Shown piece by piece: positions 41,196 to 52,415 of a DNA stretch of 64,000 nucleotides. Each line of letters starts with the position of its first letter. Positions within the stretch are counted from its first letter, which is position 1. The notes beneath the pieces were generated by a model that saw only the letters and a program-made list of their open reading frames with translations, had not been told where the DNA came from and ran no database searches. The translations under genes and the position numbers were made by a program. The stretch comes from Paraphoma chrysanthemicola (lineage: Eukaryota > Ascomycota > Dothideomycetes > Pleosporales > Phaeosphaeriaceae): positions 558,001-622,000 of the forward strand of contig JAGMWG010000019.1 of assembly GCA_020744225.1 (NCBI GenBank), given 5' to 3'.

Positions 41196-42161
41196 CTAAT
41201 TTGGAAACGTGTTGACAGCCAGCCTCACCTTCAACAGATCGCCAGCTACAATGCCTTCTTTCTTCCTACTCAATTCCTCCATATCCCAGCAAGCACTGAC
41301 GTAGCGTCCAGCAAGCCACTCTCTCCTCTCAGCGCCCAGCCATGCAAATGTGTCCCCTGCCAATTCTGGCGTGTCGATCAGCCAGCCGTGATACGCCTCA
41401 GGCATCCCTGTCGCCAACTCCGTCTTTACACCTCCGGGATGAAGCGCAATCGCTAGCATACCATCCTTTCCCTCGCCATGATCTTGATTAATAAACTCGG
41501 TGAGGCGGAGGATTGCGAGCTTTCCAGAGCTGTACGACGAGCTCAATGGTGTCATGGCAGTCGCACCAATAGAAGAGACATTGAGGATAATTTTCATATC
41601 CGAGTTCAGCAGCAAGGGCCAGAAGGCATGTGTCACCAAGTACACGCCCTTCACATTGACTTCCCAATCACGCCACCACTCTTCTGGATCCGTGTCGGGA
41701 ATACCGGCGAAGCTAGAGAGATAGCCAGCGTTGTTGACGAGGACATCGATGCGGCCATCAAAAGCGTCGGTCACATCCTTAGCAGCCGCGGTGACGCTGT
41801 CGCGGTTTGTCACATCTAGCTTCAAGGCGAGCACTTCTGGCTCGGGTCGGCCAGCTTGCTTCGCTGCTTCTTTGACTTCTTTAGTCACGGCCTCAAGCGG
41901 CGATCGCGCAGCGATAGCAATCTGAGATGCGCCTGCCTGGGCGTAGCTGATGGCTGCCGCCTTGCCGACGCCTTTCGATGCACCCGTGATCAGGATGTGT
42001 TTTTCTTTCAGGTTGAAATTCGATGGATTGATGTATGAATAGGTGTCATGACGATCTGTTGTGAAGTTGATGCCTATTTTGGTCAGAAGTGGTCTAAAAT
42101 TGTGGTTATTTGCGAGGGTTCTACCAGTATTCGAATACTTCTGCCCAGGATCCTGCGACAT
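41196..42161 (-). CDS. Short-chain dehydrogenase/reductase (classical SDR)
   Basis: Single exon, 321 residues from ATG 42161. The NAD(P)-binding motif is ILITGASKGVGKAAA, followed by LKLDVTN and LVNNAGYLSS. The catalytic set is N-V-S-S, then SSSYSSGKLAI with the Tyr-x3-Lys pair intact. After it come HPGGVKTELA and a closing segment. An N-terminal extension of about 50 residues precedes the fold. The substrate cannot be read from sequence; cytosolic fungal members reduce ketones or sterol- and polyketide-like compounds. It sits beside a decayed NmrA-like gene, itself a Rossmann-fold redox protein. Confidence 0.88.
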   Translation of the reverse strand: MSQDPGQKYSNTGRTLANNHNFRPLLTKIGINFTTDRHDTYSYINPSNFNLKEKHILITGASKGVGKAAAISYAQAGASQIAIAARSPLEAVTKEVKEAAKQAGRPEPEVLALKLDVTNRDSVTAAAKDVTDAFDGRIDVLVNNAGYLSSFAGIPDTDPEEWWRDWEVNVKGVYLVTHAFWPLLLNSDMKIILNVSSIGATAMTPLSSSYSSGKLAILRLTEFINQDHGEGKDGMLAIALHPGGVKTELATGMPEAYHGWLIDTPELAGDTFAWLGAERREWLAGRYVSACWDMEELSRKKEGIVAGDLLKVRLAVNTFPN

Positions 42162-42961
42162 GATGAACTACTTGAAGTAATAGATGAGGTTGTTGCGAGA
42201 GCGTTGGATGTCTTTCAGGCAGATATTCCCACATATACATGACGTACTTTCGGATTTAAGCGCGTAGTCCCAATTAATGTAGGGCTATGCCACCCATAGA
42301 ATTGGTGCTTTCGATCTCCCTGAAGCACTTCAGCGCGGATTTCAGGCCATACTGCACCGTGAAACCAGAATTTACGAGTCGTGATTGCACATGAAATACC
42401 TTCTCAGTCGTCGCCGTCGCATGCTAAATGCAACGTAAAACCTTGCTACATGTACAATCATTGAAGAAATTGCTGCATGCGTGATCCACTGTGCGGCCGG
42501 CAATGTGCAGTTTCATTTCTGCCGACCCCACCTGGGCACCACCAAGAAGCAGCGGAACGTATCCGGACCAGATGGCATTACTGGGATCAAGCAAAATAGA
42601 AATGCGAGAGCGTACAGCTTCTCTGCATAACCAGAGAATATAGCAATAGCTTACATAAAGGATCAAGCATATCTAGAATACAGCCTGAAGGAACGTCGGG
42701 AGCTAGCTGGTGGTGGCGCAGCACTCTGATGACGCACGCCTGCCAATGATAGCACTCTTACACTGCGGAACCCCGGCACATCTCGAGGAATTTCGTATCA
42801 TGAAACATCTGAAGCTTCTCTTTACATTTACTCAAGTCTGGCTGCCCTCACGCGCTTCTGTGTGACCTTTTGCCCCCCTTCCGCTTTCCAATCGCTCGCA
42901 CAGTGCGTCATTACATTCACTCGTTAACTGGGGATAGCCGGAGTTTCCGGCGTTAGCTGAA
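42162..42961. other. Intergenic region, nothing supported
   Basis: 800 bp between the SDR start and the next gene start. Short frames only. The two genes are divergent, so both promoters would lie here. Confidence 0.4.
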
Positions 42962-43789
42962 ATGGGCCGCAGAGACGATGGGACCGTGGGCGGCATATGT
43001 GGGTATGCGAAGTCGATGTACGAAGCGCGAGTCGAGGACAAGAGACGGCGGCGAACCCAAAGCGAGCCAGCCAGTGCTGGAGGACGTCAACATGGGTACG
43101 GCAAGCTGCACAAGCCACCACAAGTTCGGCCAAATGTACGATCTACTCCCGAGAAGCCTCGCAATCGACTGCGAAAGAGTGTTACGCAATATACACTTCA
43201 CCCTCCTGCTCCTGGACTTTTCATTCTCGAATTCGAACCCTATCCGAACAGTTCTCAGCCTGGCAAAGTACTCGGAGCGTATTCTACCTTCGATGCAGTT
43301 ACCCTCGGAGCATTGAAGCATGGTGCTTACACCTTCTCGCGTGAAGGTTTACTGGACGGCTCCGAGTATCTGAGCCCGACAGGTCGGATCAAAATCGTCC
43401 GTACAACTGTGCAGCTTACTGGGACGAGAGCGGCTGTCCCAGAACGGAGTCAAAATGTGGACGGTGAACATGTTAGACTGGATATACCACATCCAGAGAG
43501 TCAGACAGCTATATCAGAAGAGCCTGCCAATACGAAGTCCGTCTTCTTGGCAATCCGAGAAGGACCTTATTCTGCCTCATGGATTGGGGCTTTCGTGGAT
43601 AAGAGCCTGGCGTGGGGCGCATGCCTCAAAGATAGAGCCATGTGTGCGACTTCCTACACGTTTAGTGATGAGGCGCGAAGCATTGCTCTAGGTAATATGC
43701 CACAGCTCACAGCAAAGTTGGAGGGAGGTTCTGCAAATGGTCGGTACACTTGGATGGTACAAGCACATGCTATTAATGCCTCGACTTGA
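42962..43789 (+). CDS. Hypothetical protein with two similar halves
   Basis: Single exon, 275 residues from ATG 42962. The first 70 residues are basic and disordered (EDKRRRRTQSEPASAGGRQH). Two segments of about 65 residues follow, around 85-150 and 190-260, that share a pattern of a hydrophobic strand, an acidic turn, GAYSTF/GAFVDK, an AWG/LGA step and a YTFS motif (HGAYTFSREG versus CATSYTFSDEA). This suggests a duplicated small domain. No signal peptide or membrane segment, no known family. Gene status is supported by length, start and composition. Confidence 0.5.
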   Translation: MGRRDDGTVGGICGYAKSMYEARVEDKRRRRTQSEPASAGGRQHGYGKLHKPPQVRPNVRSTPEKPRNRLRKSVTQYTLHPPAPGLFILEFEPYPNSSQPGKVLGAYSTFDAVTLGALKHGAYTFSREGLLDGSEYLSPTGRIKIVRTTVQLTGTRAAVPERSQNVDGEHVRLDIPHPESQTAISEEPANTKSVFLAIREGPYSASWIGAFVDKSLAWGACLKDRAMCATSYTFSDEARSIALGNMPQLTAKLEGGSANGRYTWMVQAHAINAST

Positions 43790-44268
43790 CGATCATTCCT
43801 GAATTTGAGCAAACAATATAGATTGTGATACCAAGCCTTCTTTCCCACATCAATGAGGATCAATATGTCAAAGTCCGGGTCCCTACCTGGGTACATGTTT
43901 GTCTTGGTGAGCCCGTCCGCGACGCCAAAATTTCGCCTCGCGACAGGCTTTCCGATTCATAAGCAATACTCCTTTCCCAAGTTTTAGACCCTATCACGAT
44001 CAGCTCTTCCTATTGCGCATATTGTCGATTGCTCCTTTGCGCACTTTCGCATTCGTCGCAACGCACGAAAAGTGACGTAAGTCGTCAGCAACGTATGCCT
44101 CGTTGCCTAGCGCGCCACAAGAGGTCCTCCTTTCAACACGATGATTGATGTATAAGTATGGACTCGATATGATCTTAAAAGTTTCAGAGACTCATAACTG
44201 CCTCCTATACATACAAGACCGACCGGTCGGTTTTACTGCCTCTTACAACACCTGAACTTGTAGTGAGG
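43790..44268. other. Upstream region of the GST gene
   Basis: About 480 bp, no coding signal. It contains the palindrome at 44218. Confidence 0.45.
44218..44231. promoter_or_regulatory. Perfect 14-bp palindrome in the GST promoter
   Basis: ACCGACCGGTCGGT, its own reverse complement, 37 bp before ATG 44269. It contains CCG and CGG half-sites pointing inward (CCG-N6-CGG), the form bound by Zn2Cys6 dimers. Binding is inference. Confidence 0.4.
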
Positions 44269-45110
44269 ATGGAGCCTGACCTCGTGCTCTATGACCTGGC
44301 ATGCACCAAGAACATTTGTTTCTCTCCGGTGGTCTGGCGCATTCGACTCATGCTTAATTATAAGGGCGTACCATATAGGACGGTTTTCCTCGAGTTTCCG
44401 GACATTGAACCTACACTTAAGAAGCTGTAAGTGTTTGCTTCGTTTACCCTGTTAGCAATGCCAATAAGTCCGGGCGATATATCGACTACTTGAGAAGCGT
44501 AGCTTCAGAAACTAGGTTGTCTCAAGCTGCTAATCTGAAGTCTTCCAGGGGCTTAGCGCCGGCCGCATCTGGTCCACACTACACGGTCCCATCCATCCAC
44601 CATCTCTCAAGCAACACCTATTTGATGGGATCAGAACCCATCGCAGATTTTCTCGAGTCAACATACCCCGACCCAACTTTACCACTGACGTCGGAACTGG
44701 GCCACGAGATTGGTACTAGAGCACGGTCCGTCATTGGTCCCGTCCTCGGCAGGTTGATAATGCCACGAGAATTGAGCATTCTTTCTTCCCGCTCGCAAGA
44801 GTACTTCCGACGAACGAGGGAGGCTACACTGGGGCATAAGCTCGAAGATCTGCTAGACCCTGAGCAAGAGGAGAAGGCATGGACCAGGGTCCACGACGAT
44901 ATCAGTGCTATCGGAGAACTGATGTTGACGAACAAGGCGAAAGGGCCATTTGTGCTGGGAGCTAGCCCGAGCGGTACTGACTTCTTCATTGCAGGATTTC
45001 TCCAGTCCGTGAGGACAGTGGATCAAGAGGTGTTTTTGAAGATGACGTCGTATCCTGGTCATGGAGACATCTATACGGCGTGTCTACCGTACATGGAGAA
45101 GAAAGATTGA
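44269..45110 (+). CDS. Glutathione S-transferase-like protein
   Basis: Two exons (44269-44426, 44549-45110) joined over a 122-bp intron give 239 residues. The N-terminal thioredoxin-like fold reads YDLACTKNICFSPVVWRIRL, then NYKGVPYRTVFLEFPDIEP, and after the junction LGLAPAASGPHYTVPSIHH, MGSEPIADFLESTYP. The C-terminal helical domain contains the closing segment FVLGASPSGTDFFIAGFLQS. The match is to the fungal GST group that includes etherase-like and UstS-like proteins; the Ser in CFSP may be the glutathione-activating residue. Such enzymes detoxify electrophiles or serve metabolite clusters. No cluster backbone gene is nearby. Confidence 0.82.
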
Positions 45111-45435
45111 GCTGTTGGTGTTGCAATTTAGTGCAGCGTCTCTGACCATATTGACATGAACCCATGGTTTAAGTGAGGCTACAATGACAGGCTCGAGAAA
45201 CATTGAAATGTCAATTTGCGTGGCTAAGTTCTGAAGACTGTAGTGGTAGCGTAGTGCCCCGTGCTCGATCTCCAGGTACTGGTGGCACTCCCGGTCGTGC
45301 TCTCCCACTTGATCCTACTCACTCCGTGATAGCCCAAACATTTCATCCCTGTTCTACGTTCTCTTGCTGCCCTCTCGCCAGTGTCCGCTCCAGTCTCCAC
45401 TTTGCCCACGTTAGCACCCACGATAAATCAACTAG
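45111..45435. other. Intergenic stretch between the GST and a decayed gene
   Basis: No gene recognised. Earlier exons of the decayed gene downstream could lie here but could not be defined. Confidence 0.35.
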
Positions 45436-45959
45436 GCCCCGACAACCATCATCCTCGAAGTACATCCCGAACCCGGCGAATATAAAGATGTCTATAAGAC
45501 AGATACTTTTTGCCATGCACCGCACTTCACGGGCTCATTTCACTTCTTCGATCCTCCTGCCAAGATCCCGGCTCTTGTTTTCGATGAGCTCTCGTGGCAC
45601 ACACCTGATCTCTCGCGGAAGACAGTAGACCAGGCAATATCGCTACTGTTTGATATTTCGGCTGTCTGTATGAAGCAGGCAGACATATTATATGACGAGA
45701 AGAGAATTTCGAGCACTTCTCTGTAACTTCAAGCACTTCCCGCGAGGCCATTGATCAGTACTGGCGAAACATCAGAAGGAAGGTCGTGGTTCCAGGAAGT
45801 TTCTTCATGATTCCTATCTTTTCAAGCATCGCAGAGATGCGTGACGAAGTTGGTAAGGTACTGGTACAGCAATTGAGCAGTAGCTCCAATAAAGGTACAC
45901 ATCACTCTTTTATCCCGAAAGTTGCTCGACATACACAGTCGTCGAGGGCCAGGAAGTGA
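45436..45959 (+). pseudogene. Unrecognised gene fragment with a frameshift
   Basis: Directly after a CAACTAG acceptor-like site an open frame runs to TAA 45724-45726 and reads like real protein (GSFHFFDPPAKIPALVFDE, KTVDQAISLLFDISAVCMKQ). Near 45,690 the coding quality moves to another frame (NFEHFSVTSSTSREAIDQYW, VVVPGSFFMIPIFSSIAEMR) that ends at TGA 45957. Deleting two bases in a GAGAAGAGA run would join the frames, so a 2-bp insertion is the simplest break. No ATG-led first exon was found. I do not recognise the family. Confidence 0.42.
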
Positions 45960-47078
45960 GCATGAACGAATGGTCCCTGTAAAAGAAGTTGAAAGAGTCT
46001 CCGCTTACTTAAAAAACGAGGAGAGCTGTTCGTTGCTTGTAGTATAGGCTTACTTTGCACGGAGCGAATCGCTATTGAGCCCCAAGTGTGCAGGTTTTGG
46101 ATCTGATGATTGCAAAGTCGATGTTGTTTGTCGAGAGTCGACTCGACGTCAAGCCAACCCGGATGATATACAGAAGCTTAGATATGTAGAGGTCCAACGA
46201 GTCGGGGCAGCCATGGTTGGGGACAACTACATCTTCGGCTGCTCTTGTAAATGTGAAGCGTTTCCCAATGTCAGGCATTGGACCTTCGAGATCACCAGAA
46301 GAAAGTGTTCGTAGACAGGAGTTGAGTGTATGCATGCCTCATCGTGCTGGGCAACGGATGTTCCCCCAGCAGAAGCCAAAGTTGTACAGGCGAGTAATTC
46401 TCAGGCTAGTCATACTCGAACGAAAGCTCGTGCTCGAGGTCAGCGCAGATGGACACATAGAGGCAGTACAGCATATGATGGAAGCTGCGAAAGATTGCGA
46501 AGCGAAGAGATGTAGTCAGGCGGGTAGAGAAGACACCGCGGAACTGCGACAGCAGACTGATCACCTTGCTACTCGCTACCGAGACCCTAAAATGGTCTAG
46601 CGTCTCGCCGAAACGAAGGTGGGGCAGCCATTCGGTATCACGGCCATCTCCACAAACTTTCAACACCATAAATCTCCGAATACAGCCGTCCCTCAAGCCA
46701 AGAAGCAGTCCAAGTTGGAGCTCCGATTTCTGCTGTACTCCTTTCAAGATAAACCAATGCAGCCACTATGTAGCCTTCACGGAGTTCCCGCCTGAGAGAT
46801 TATCAGCAGGCTTATGCACGACCTGCGTCCCCATGCACCTCAGCGTCGCTGGCGTAATCTCGGCCAAGCAGTTGTGTCGATCGCTCAAATCACTATGTAA
46901 TGATTGGCCCCGCGAGCACCAGTGCAGCCGGTATCAGGGCACATGGTTTCCTGGAGATACTTGGCGATGATCCATGTCCACTGTCGGTTGTCGTTGCGGT
47001 GAAAATGTGTGCTGGTCTCCTGGCCGTCTCACTCGTTCGAGGAGACGGTATCGTTCTCTATGCGCTGTGTTCAACACT
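45960..47078. other. Gene-poor region with ambiguous frames
   Basis: Open frames of 80-130 codons overlap on both strands between 46,070 and 46,970. None has a domain, and neither strand is clearly better. No repeat recognised. Confidence 0.35.
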
Positions 47079-48916
47079 ATGCGCTTCATTGCTAGCCATG
47101 TCTTGGTGTTGGCGAGCTGCTTCATTGCTGCCGCGATAGCTGCATGCGTGCCAGACTTCCCTGAAAAGCTCCTTGCGGATGCAGCAGTCTTTCGACATCC
47201 GTCAGTTGTTGCAGCATTGGGAGAAGTCGAGCAGACGCTATCCGATCTCTTCGTCAACACGACGCGCGACGGACTTAGTTTCGCGATCGTAAGTCTTAAG
47301 CTTATGCGTAAATCCGCAATGTTAAAGAGCGACAGGTCCACGCTTCGACACCGGGGAGCGTATACACTTTCAGCAATGGTACCCTCAAAATGAATGAAAC
47401 AGACCTGCCCGCTTCATCAAGTAACATTATCACGAGCGACTCTATCTTTCGCATCATGTCTGTGTCGAAGAACATCGCCATGACCACTGCGCTAGTGCTG
47501 TCATGCCTTCCCAGACATCATTCATGCCCAGGCCTTACACTCCATACGCCTGTCCGTCTACTCCTGTCGGACTTCACGCTTCCAGAAGCTGACTGGAATG
47601 ATGGCGGCAGCGAGATCACGCTTGGCATGCTCGCAAGCCACACGGCAGGCATTCCACGTGAGAGCTACAGTACTGGTTTCAACATGGTTTTAAGCACAGG
47701 AAAAGCCGACAGCGTCACTATCGGAGCGGCTTGGGCAAGCGCGACCTCAGAAGACGTGCTGGAAGCCATAGCAAAGGAAAGACTGATGTTTGCACCTGGC
47801 CAGCGAGCGGCATACTCAAACGCCGGAATCTCAATCCTCGGGTCCGCGGTGGCAGCATACTACAACAACATCACCGATTCAGGACTCACTTGGAGCCAGC
47901 TCGCCACGGAACAGCTTCTCCAACCACTGGGCATGATACACAGCTTCTTTGGGCCCGTACCACAAAGTCTTGAGTCTTTCATTGGTGTCCCCGGCGGTGA
48001 GAACTGGGCCGATCTTATCATCGGTGAAGGCTACAACCCCGCGGCCGGAATGTGGAGCTCTGCAAATGATCTAGCAACGTACCTACACTCGATATGGCTA
48101 TCACCGATACCGGATCTTATCACAAGGTATCAGCGTCGTCGCTCGCTCAAACCTGTTGCAACACTGCCAGATGGGAAGCAGCATGTTGGACCGGGATGGG
48201 AAATCCAGCTTTTGACGCTCAACACAACTGCAAACGCATCTCTCGACTCGACGAAGACGTACAGTATATTTGGAAAGAGTGGAGACGGCGGAGGCTGGCA
48301 TTCATGGATTGATGTTATTCCGAATCTTGGGTATGGAATCGTAGTTCTATCGCAAGAAGCCGGACTCGAGGAGTATGTGGGTATATCACCAACGGCGATA
48401 CGCGATACCGTGCATGATATCCTTGCGCCTGCTTTTGCTGAAGCCCTCGCATCGACGATGTTGCAGCGTTTTGCTGGAACGTATCATATGGGAGAAGATA
48501 CTGGTCTCTTGACAGATCAAGTATCGCACAACGTGATAAACACAACGACCTACGCGGTTCTCGAAGTCGAAGACCAGATTCTGTATCTGCGGTCCCTGGT
48601 CGTGAACGGGAGTAACGCTCTGGAGGCTGTGGATCGCTTGTCATGGACATCGGATACAGGACCAAGGTATTTTTCTACTGAACAAGGTGTTGTGTTGGAG
48701 CCTGCTGAAGGCGCAGCTGAGAACGCGGAGTTCGGTGAGGGCGCACAAGTGTGGCGGCTGATTTTTCCTGGGCTGGAGACGTGCGATTGGTTCGATTTTG
48801 ACGGGTACAAGGACATCAGGGGATGGCCGCTAAGTAAGGTAGTACTGATTGAGAGGAAGGGGAGAGTGGAGTTGCGGTACCCGCCATTTGATGTAGTTGT
48901 GAGCAGATCTAGTTAA
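47079..48916 (+). CDS. Secreted beta-lactamase-family serine hydrolase
   Basis: Two exons (47079-47288, 47336-48916) give 596 residues. A signal peptide (to about AAAIAA) starts the product. The penicillin-binding/beta-lactamase fold follows with the nucleophile motif SVSK (S112, K115) and the second motif YSNAG (Y230, N232). Supporting segments are LGMLASHTAGIPRE, AAGMWSSANDLATYLHSIW and a GKSGDGGGWHSWIDVIP region at the third-motif position. A C-terminal beta-rich part (residues 430-596) is typical of fungal members. Activity could be an esterase, D-aminopeptidase or lactamase-like reaction; sequence does not say. There is a low-level clue to export and defence given its signal peptide. Confidence 0.85.
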
Positions 48917-49171
48917 CGAAGCAAATACATTGGTTGAGTATACTTGATTCATTGATACATATCTGAGCTCTTCAGATAATAGGAGATGGCAATGGCCTGT
49001 CAAACTCCGCACAATCCCATGACATAACTCTTAGACCAAACACCTATGAATGCCGCCAATCCAATCCGGAAATGTTCAGCAGTACATTGCGCGCTCTTTT
49101 CAACGCCTGGAATCACATTTTTTACATTCGGCAACATGCCGAGTTATTCTACATCCGGTACAACCGCGATC

Positions 49172-50026
49172 TCAACGCCGTGGTTTACTCCAAAGCTCTT
49201 CCTCAGTTATGGGCCGGGGTCCGGATGCAGTCGCAGGAGGAGAATTTGCATACTCAACGCCACAAGACCCACGATCAAGGGCAAGAGTGTTGAGATCCCA
49301 ATGCAGCTGTTCCGAAGCATCGGTCGGGAGACTGACTCGGGTCCGAGCTTGCTGTTGAACCTGCATGACCGCGGCGGCATCATTTGAGCCCATCAGCGAC
49401 AGCGACAACGTGTCCAGCTCGGTGGCGAATTCGATCTCTTCCTTACTAGCCTCCAGCGCCGAGAAGGTGTTGCTCGGACGAGTTTGAGCCTTCAGCTCCA
49501 GCTCGTACACCCGCCGGTCACGCGCGTACTCAACTTCCAATTGTCGATGCTCGTTGTACCACTGGTCGTACTGTTCCTTACTCATCTGGCCTAGCGGCGG
49601 GTAAGTGGCGTTGTGTGCGGCCTTTCGCTCCTCCCAAATCTGTATGGCTTCTCCTTGGACACATTCATTGCAAAGAAACGGCGGTGCAAGCATATTTTCA
49701 GACACATTGCCGAAAGGCTCCACACAGTTTGCGCCACAGTCTTCAACAAAGTCTGTGCGGACGCGATGTGAGCAGATGAGTTGATGGTAGAGTCGACCTT
49801 GACATGGCTTGAAGCGTTGTGAGCGTACATTGTTGAACGGTGATGCTGAGGCTGGTGGGCCCGTGGTGATTGGATGATTTGTTTGTGCACTTGTATCGTT
49901 TTGTTCCGGGGTCTTGCTCCATCCCCATTGGCAAGCCATCACCAGATTAGCATGGGAGATTGTGTCGTCTGAGAATTTGGAGCTGGGCGCAGAAGCGCGA
50001 AAGGCGCTGTTCGAAAAGTCCATCAT
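49172..50026 (-). CDS. Hypothetical protein with a Cys/His cluster and charged helix
   Basis: Single exon, 284 residues from ATG 50026; the frame is open further upstream but has no ATG there. A disordered N-terminus is followed by a metal-site-like Cys/His cluster (CQGRLYHQLICSHRVRTDF, DCGANC, LCNECV), a charged helix (IWEERKAAHNATYP, QYDQWYNEHRQLEVEYARDR) and a disordered tail. I recall similar uncharacterised proteins in Mycosphaerella-group fungi (GRLYHQL-CSHR pattern), sometimes in several copies, but cannot verify this. Not secreted. It could be a small zinc-binding regulatory protein. Confidence 0.55.
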   Translation of the reverse strand: MMDFSNSAFRASAPSSKFSDDTISHANLVMACQWGWSKTPEQNDTSAQTNHPITTGPPASASPFNNVRSQRFKPCQGRLYHQLICSHRVRTDFVEDCGANCVEPFGNVSENMLAPPFLCNECVQGEAIQIWEERKAAHNATYPPLGQMSKEQYDQWYNEHRQLEVEYARDRRVYELELKAQTRPSNTFSALEASKEEIEFATELDTLSLSLMGSNDAAAVMQVQQQARTRVSLPTDASEQLHWDLNTLALDRGSCGVEYANSPPATASGPRPITEEELWSKPRR

Positions 50027-50768
50027 TAACTTAGAGGTTGAGGTTGAAACGTCGTTGAGTGGCGTCAGCTGATGAATCGTGTTGATGCCTTCCGAGTAAG
50101 CGGTGCCCAAGTGTTTGCGGAGTCGACAAGAGGAATCTGCGGTACCCAAGCTGAGTAGTGAAAGACCGGAATATGTGATGTGCGACCTTGTAAGCGTAAG
50201 TTCGCGGGGAGCATTGTATGTGCACAGAGCGCCCAGAGCCTCGTGACGCACAACCGTGGCAAGCTGTCGCGCTTATGAAGCGGCAACCGTGGGAAGAATA
50301 GTGTTGAGTGCTCGTATATGCGCTACTCGAGCTGAATACTAAGTTAGACGATGTGGAGACGCGTCGACCTGGACTGAAGATGCGGAGTCCGGTGCTTGAA
50401 GTGGAGGAAGAGGTGGTCTGAACGCGTCGCATCCGTGGGTGAAGATAAGACGCTAATCGAATACAGCGAAGTGCGTCATCGAAGCTTCGAGCAAACCTTG
50501 AACGCCTCTCAGTGTCCAAAACACCACACTCAAATCAAAGGGCGGATCAAGGAACGAGACCAACAGGGCTTTGCGCTATACCGCATACCCTTCTCCAAAA
50601 CTCGGTTTAGCTTCGACAATTAGTGTTTTACACAAAGATGCACGGTGGCAAGATTACTCGACCTGTTCAAATTTGGTGACTGTGCTACAGTCTGCCACTG
50701 ATAATGCTTAACCACGATGCGGTTCGCACAAGTTCTAAAGGTCTGTCCCTTCACCCTAAATAAAGTTG
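50027..50768. other. Intergenic region, nothing supported
   Basis: Minus-strand frames up to 50,519 have no domain. They may include leader sequence of the previous gene. Confidence 0.4.
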
Positions 50769-52415
50769 TTATACTAAGAAGCGGAACCCGTGCTCCTGTG
50801 CCTCACCTGGCACTCCATTGATAGCTCCTTCGACATGCTCTCCCCTATCCAACTTCTTGTTCAACTTGCCCAGTATAATCCTCATGATGACCGTCATGAT
50901 TATAGCAAGTGCAGCTGTAGCGCAATCCACACTCAAGGGAATCGTCAAATCCGGCTGCGCTCCACCCTTTGGTTGTGGATACATGTAGCTCGCATATATG
51001 CTGCTTGTGTTCGAAACAGCATTGATAAAAGCGAGGGCAGCGGCGCGCTTGGCTGGCGGCCGAGGCAGTGAGTTCGATATCCACGCCAGAGCAACGACGT
51101 AGCCAGTGTAAACTCCAGGTACCATGAGCATCATGGCTACATAGCGAGGTGCAGTGCTGTGCGTGGCGGCGGCCAGGATGAAGGCAAAGACGCCGACACA
51201 CAGAGGCAGTACAATGTGGAGAAACCTCTCGCCGGTTCGGTCAGCATGCCAAGCGTTGATGTAGGTTGTGATGACGGCGAGAACGTAAGGTGGAGCAGTA
51301 AGTAGGAGGGTATGGATATTATCGTAGCCCAATGTCTTGACAACCCTGGATCGAGTCAGATTCATGTGTTACAGTACCCTGCACGGTGTACTTACGTGGG
51401 GAAGAAGTTGGTCACAGAAGCTGACGAGACAATCGAAAGAAGCAGCACTGTGAGGACCCAGGTCTTGATGTCCATCAGCGCAAGCTTGAGGCCATGGAAA
51501 AAGGTCTGAGATTCCGCATCCTTCCAGTCGTCTTCGCCCACATCCTCCTGAAGGCGGTATACCGCCAATTGTCGCTCCTCTTCTGTGAGCCATGTCGTCG
51601 TCCGCGGGAAATTTGGAAGAACGAAGAACGCAGCGACGGCGATCACAACAGTGATTGCTCCTTCAATGATGAACACCCAGCGCCATGCGCGAAGGCCATG
51701 TGTGCCGTCCATGTTGCCAGTGATACCGGCTGTGACCAGGCCTCCGAAAGCACCTGAGATGAGAGAACCACTGTAGAGCACCGCCGTTCGAAATCCGAGC
51801 TCCTTGCGAGTGTACCACGCGCTAAGATAGAACAGGCAGCCAGGGAAATATGCGGCCTCGATGAAGCCTAGGAAGAATCGACAGGCAACCAAGCCACCAA
51901 AGTTTTGACAGGCGCCAGTCGCACCCGAAATGATGCCCCAGACGATCATACAGCATGGCAAATATACCGCAGGCTTGCCAATCTTGTTCAATAACAGATT
52001 TGACGGCACTTGCATCAATGTATATCCCACAAAAAGGATAGAGACAGTTGTCTAACACGTTGTCAGCACCGAGTCTTAGATTAAATGACATCTCAGTCAG
52101 ACGCACCTGATACTGCACAGAGCTCAGGTTGAGGTCGTCTTGTAAGCCAGCCAATCGCACCGCTGCAATATTATTACGATCCAAATAATTCATGATGTAC
52201 ATGAGAATGATCATAGGCATCAATCGCAGGTCGACTTTGCGCCTCATCTTGGCCTCGGCTTCGATGCGCTGCTCTTGCGTCATGGCCGCAACAAGCGGCG
52301 GGGGCACCAATTTGCTGTGCGAGGGACCATGGCCTGGATCAATGGCATTGTGAGCAATATCGTCCGAAAATCGATCTGTCGCGGCCTTGCGGTCGATTTC
52401 GGTCGTCGAAGCCAT
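50769..52415 (-). CDS. MFS transporter, allantoate permease / anion:cation symporter family
   Basis: Three exons (52415-52107, 52051-51396, 51345-50769) give 513 residues with exact frame closure. A hydrophilic N-terminus of about 70 residues leads to 12 membrane segments. The family signature is present: RRKVDLRLMPMIILMYIMNY, LDRNNIAAVRLAGL, VGYTLMQVPSNLLLNKIG, CRFFLGFIEAAYFPGCLFYL and LSAWYTRKELGFRTAVLYSG. The second half has GYVVALAWISNSLPRPPAKR and AFINAVSNTSSIYASYMYP. Related fungal proteins import allantoate, nicotinate, biotin or other vitamins and anions with protons at the plasma membrane. The substrate cannot be chosen from sequence. Confidence 0.9.

Noticed and set aside
46072..46970. 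Several 80-134-codon frames on both strands
   Set aside because: No strand is clearly better and none shows a family pattern, so no gene is called.
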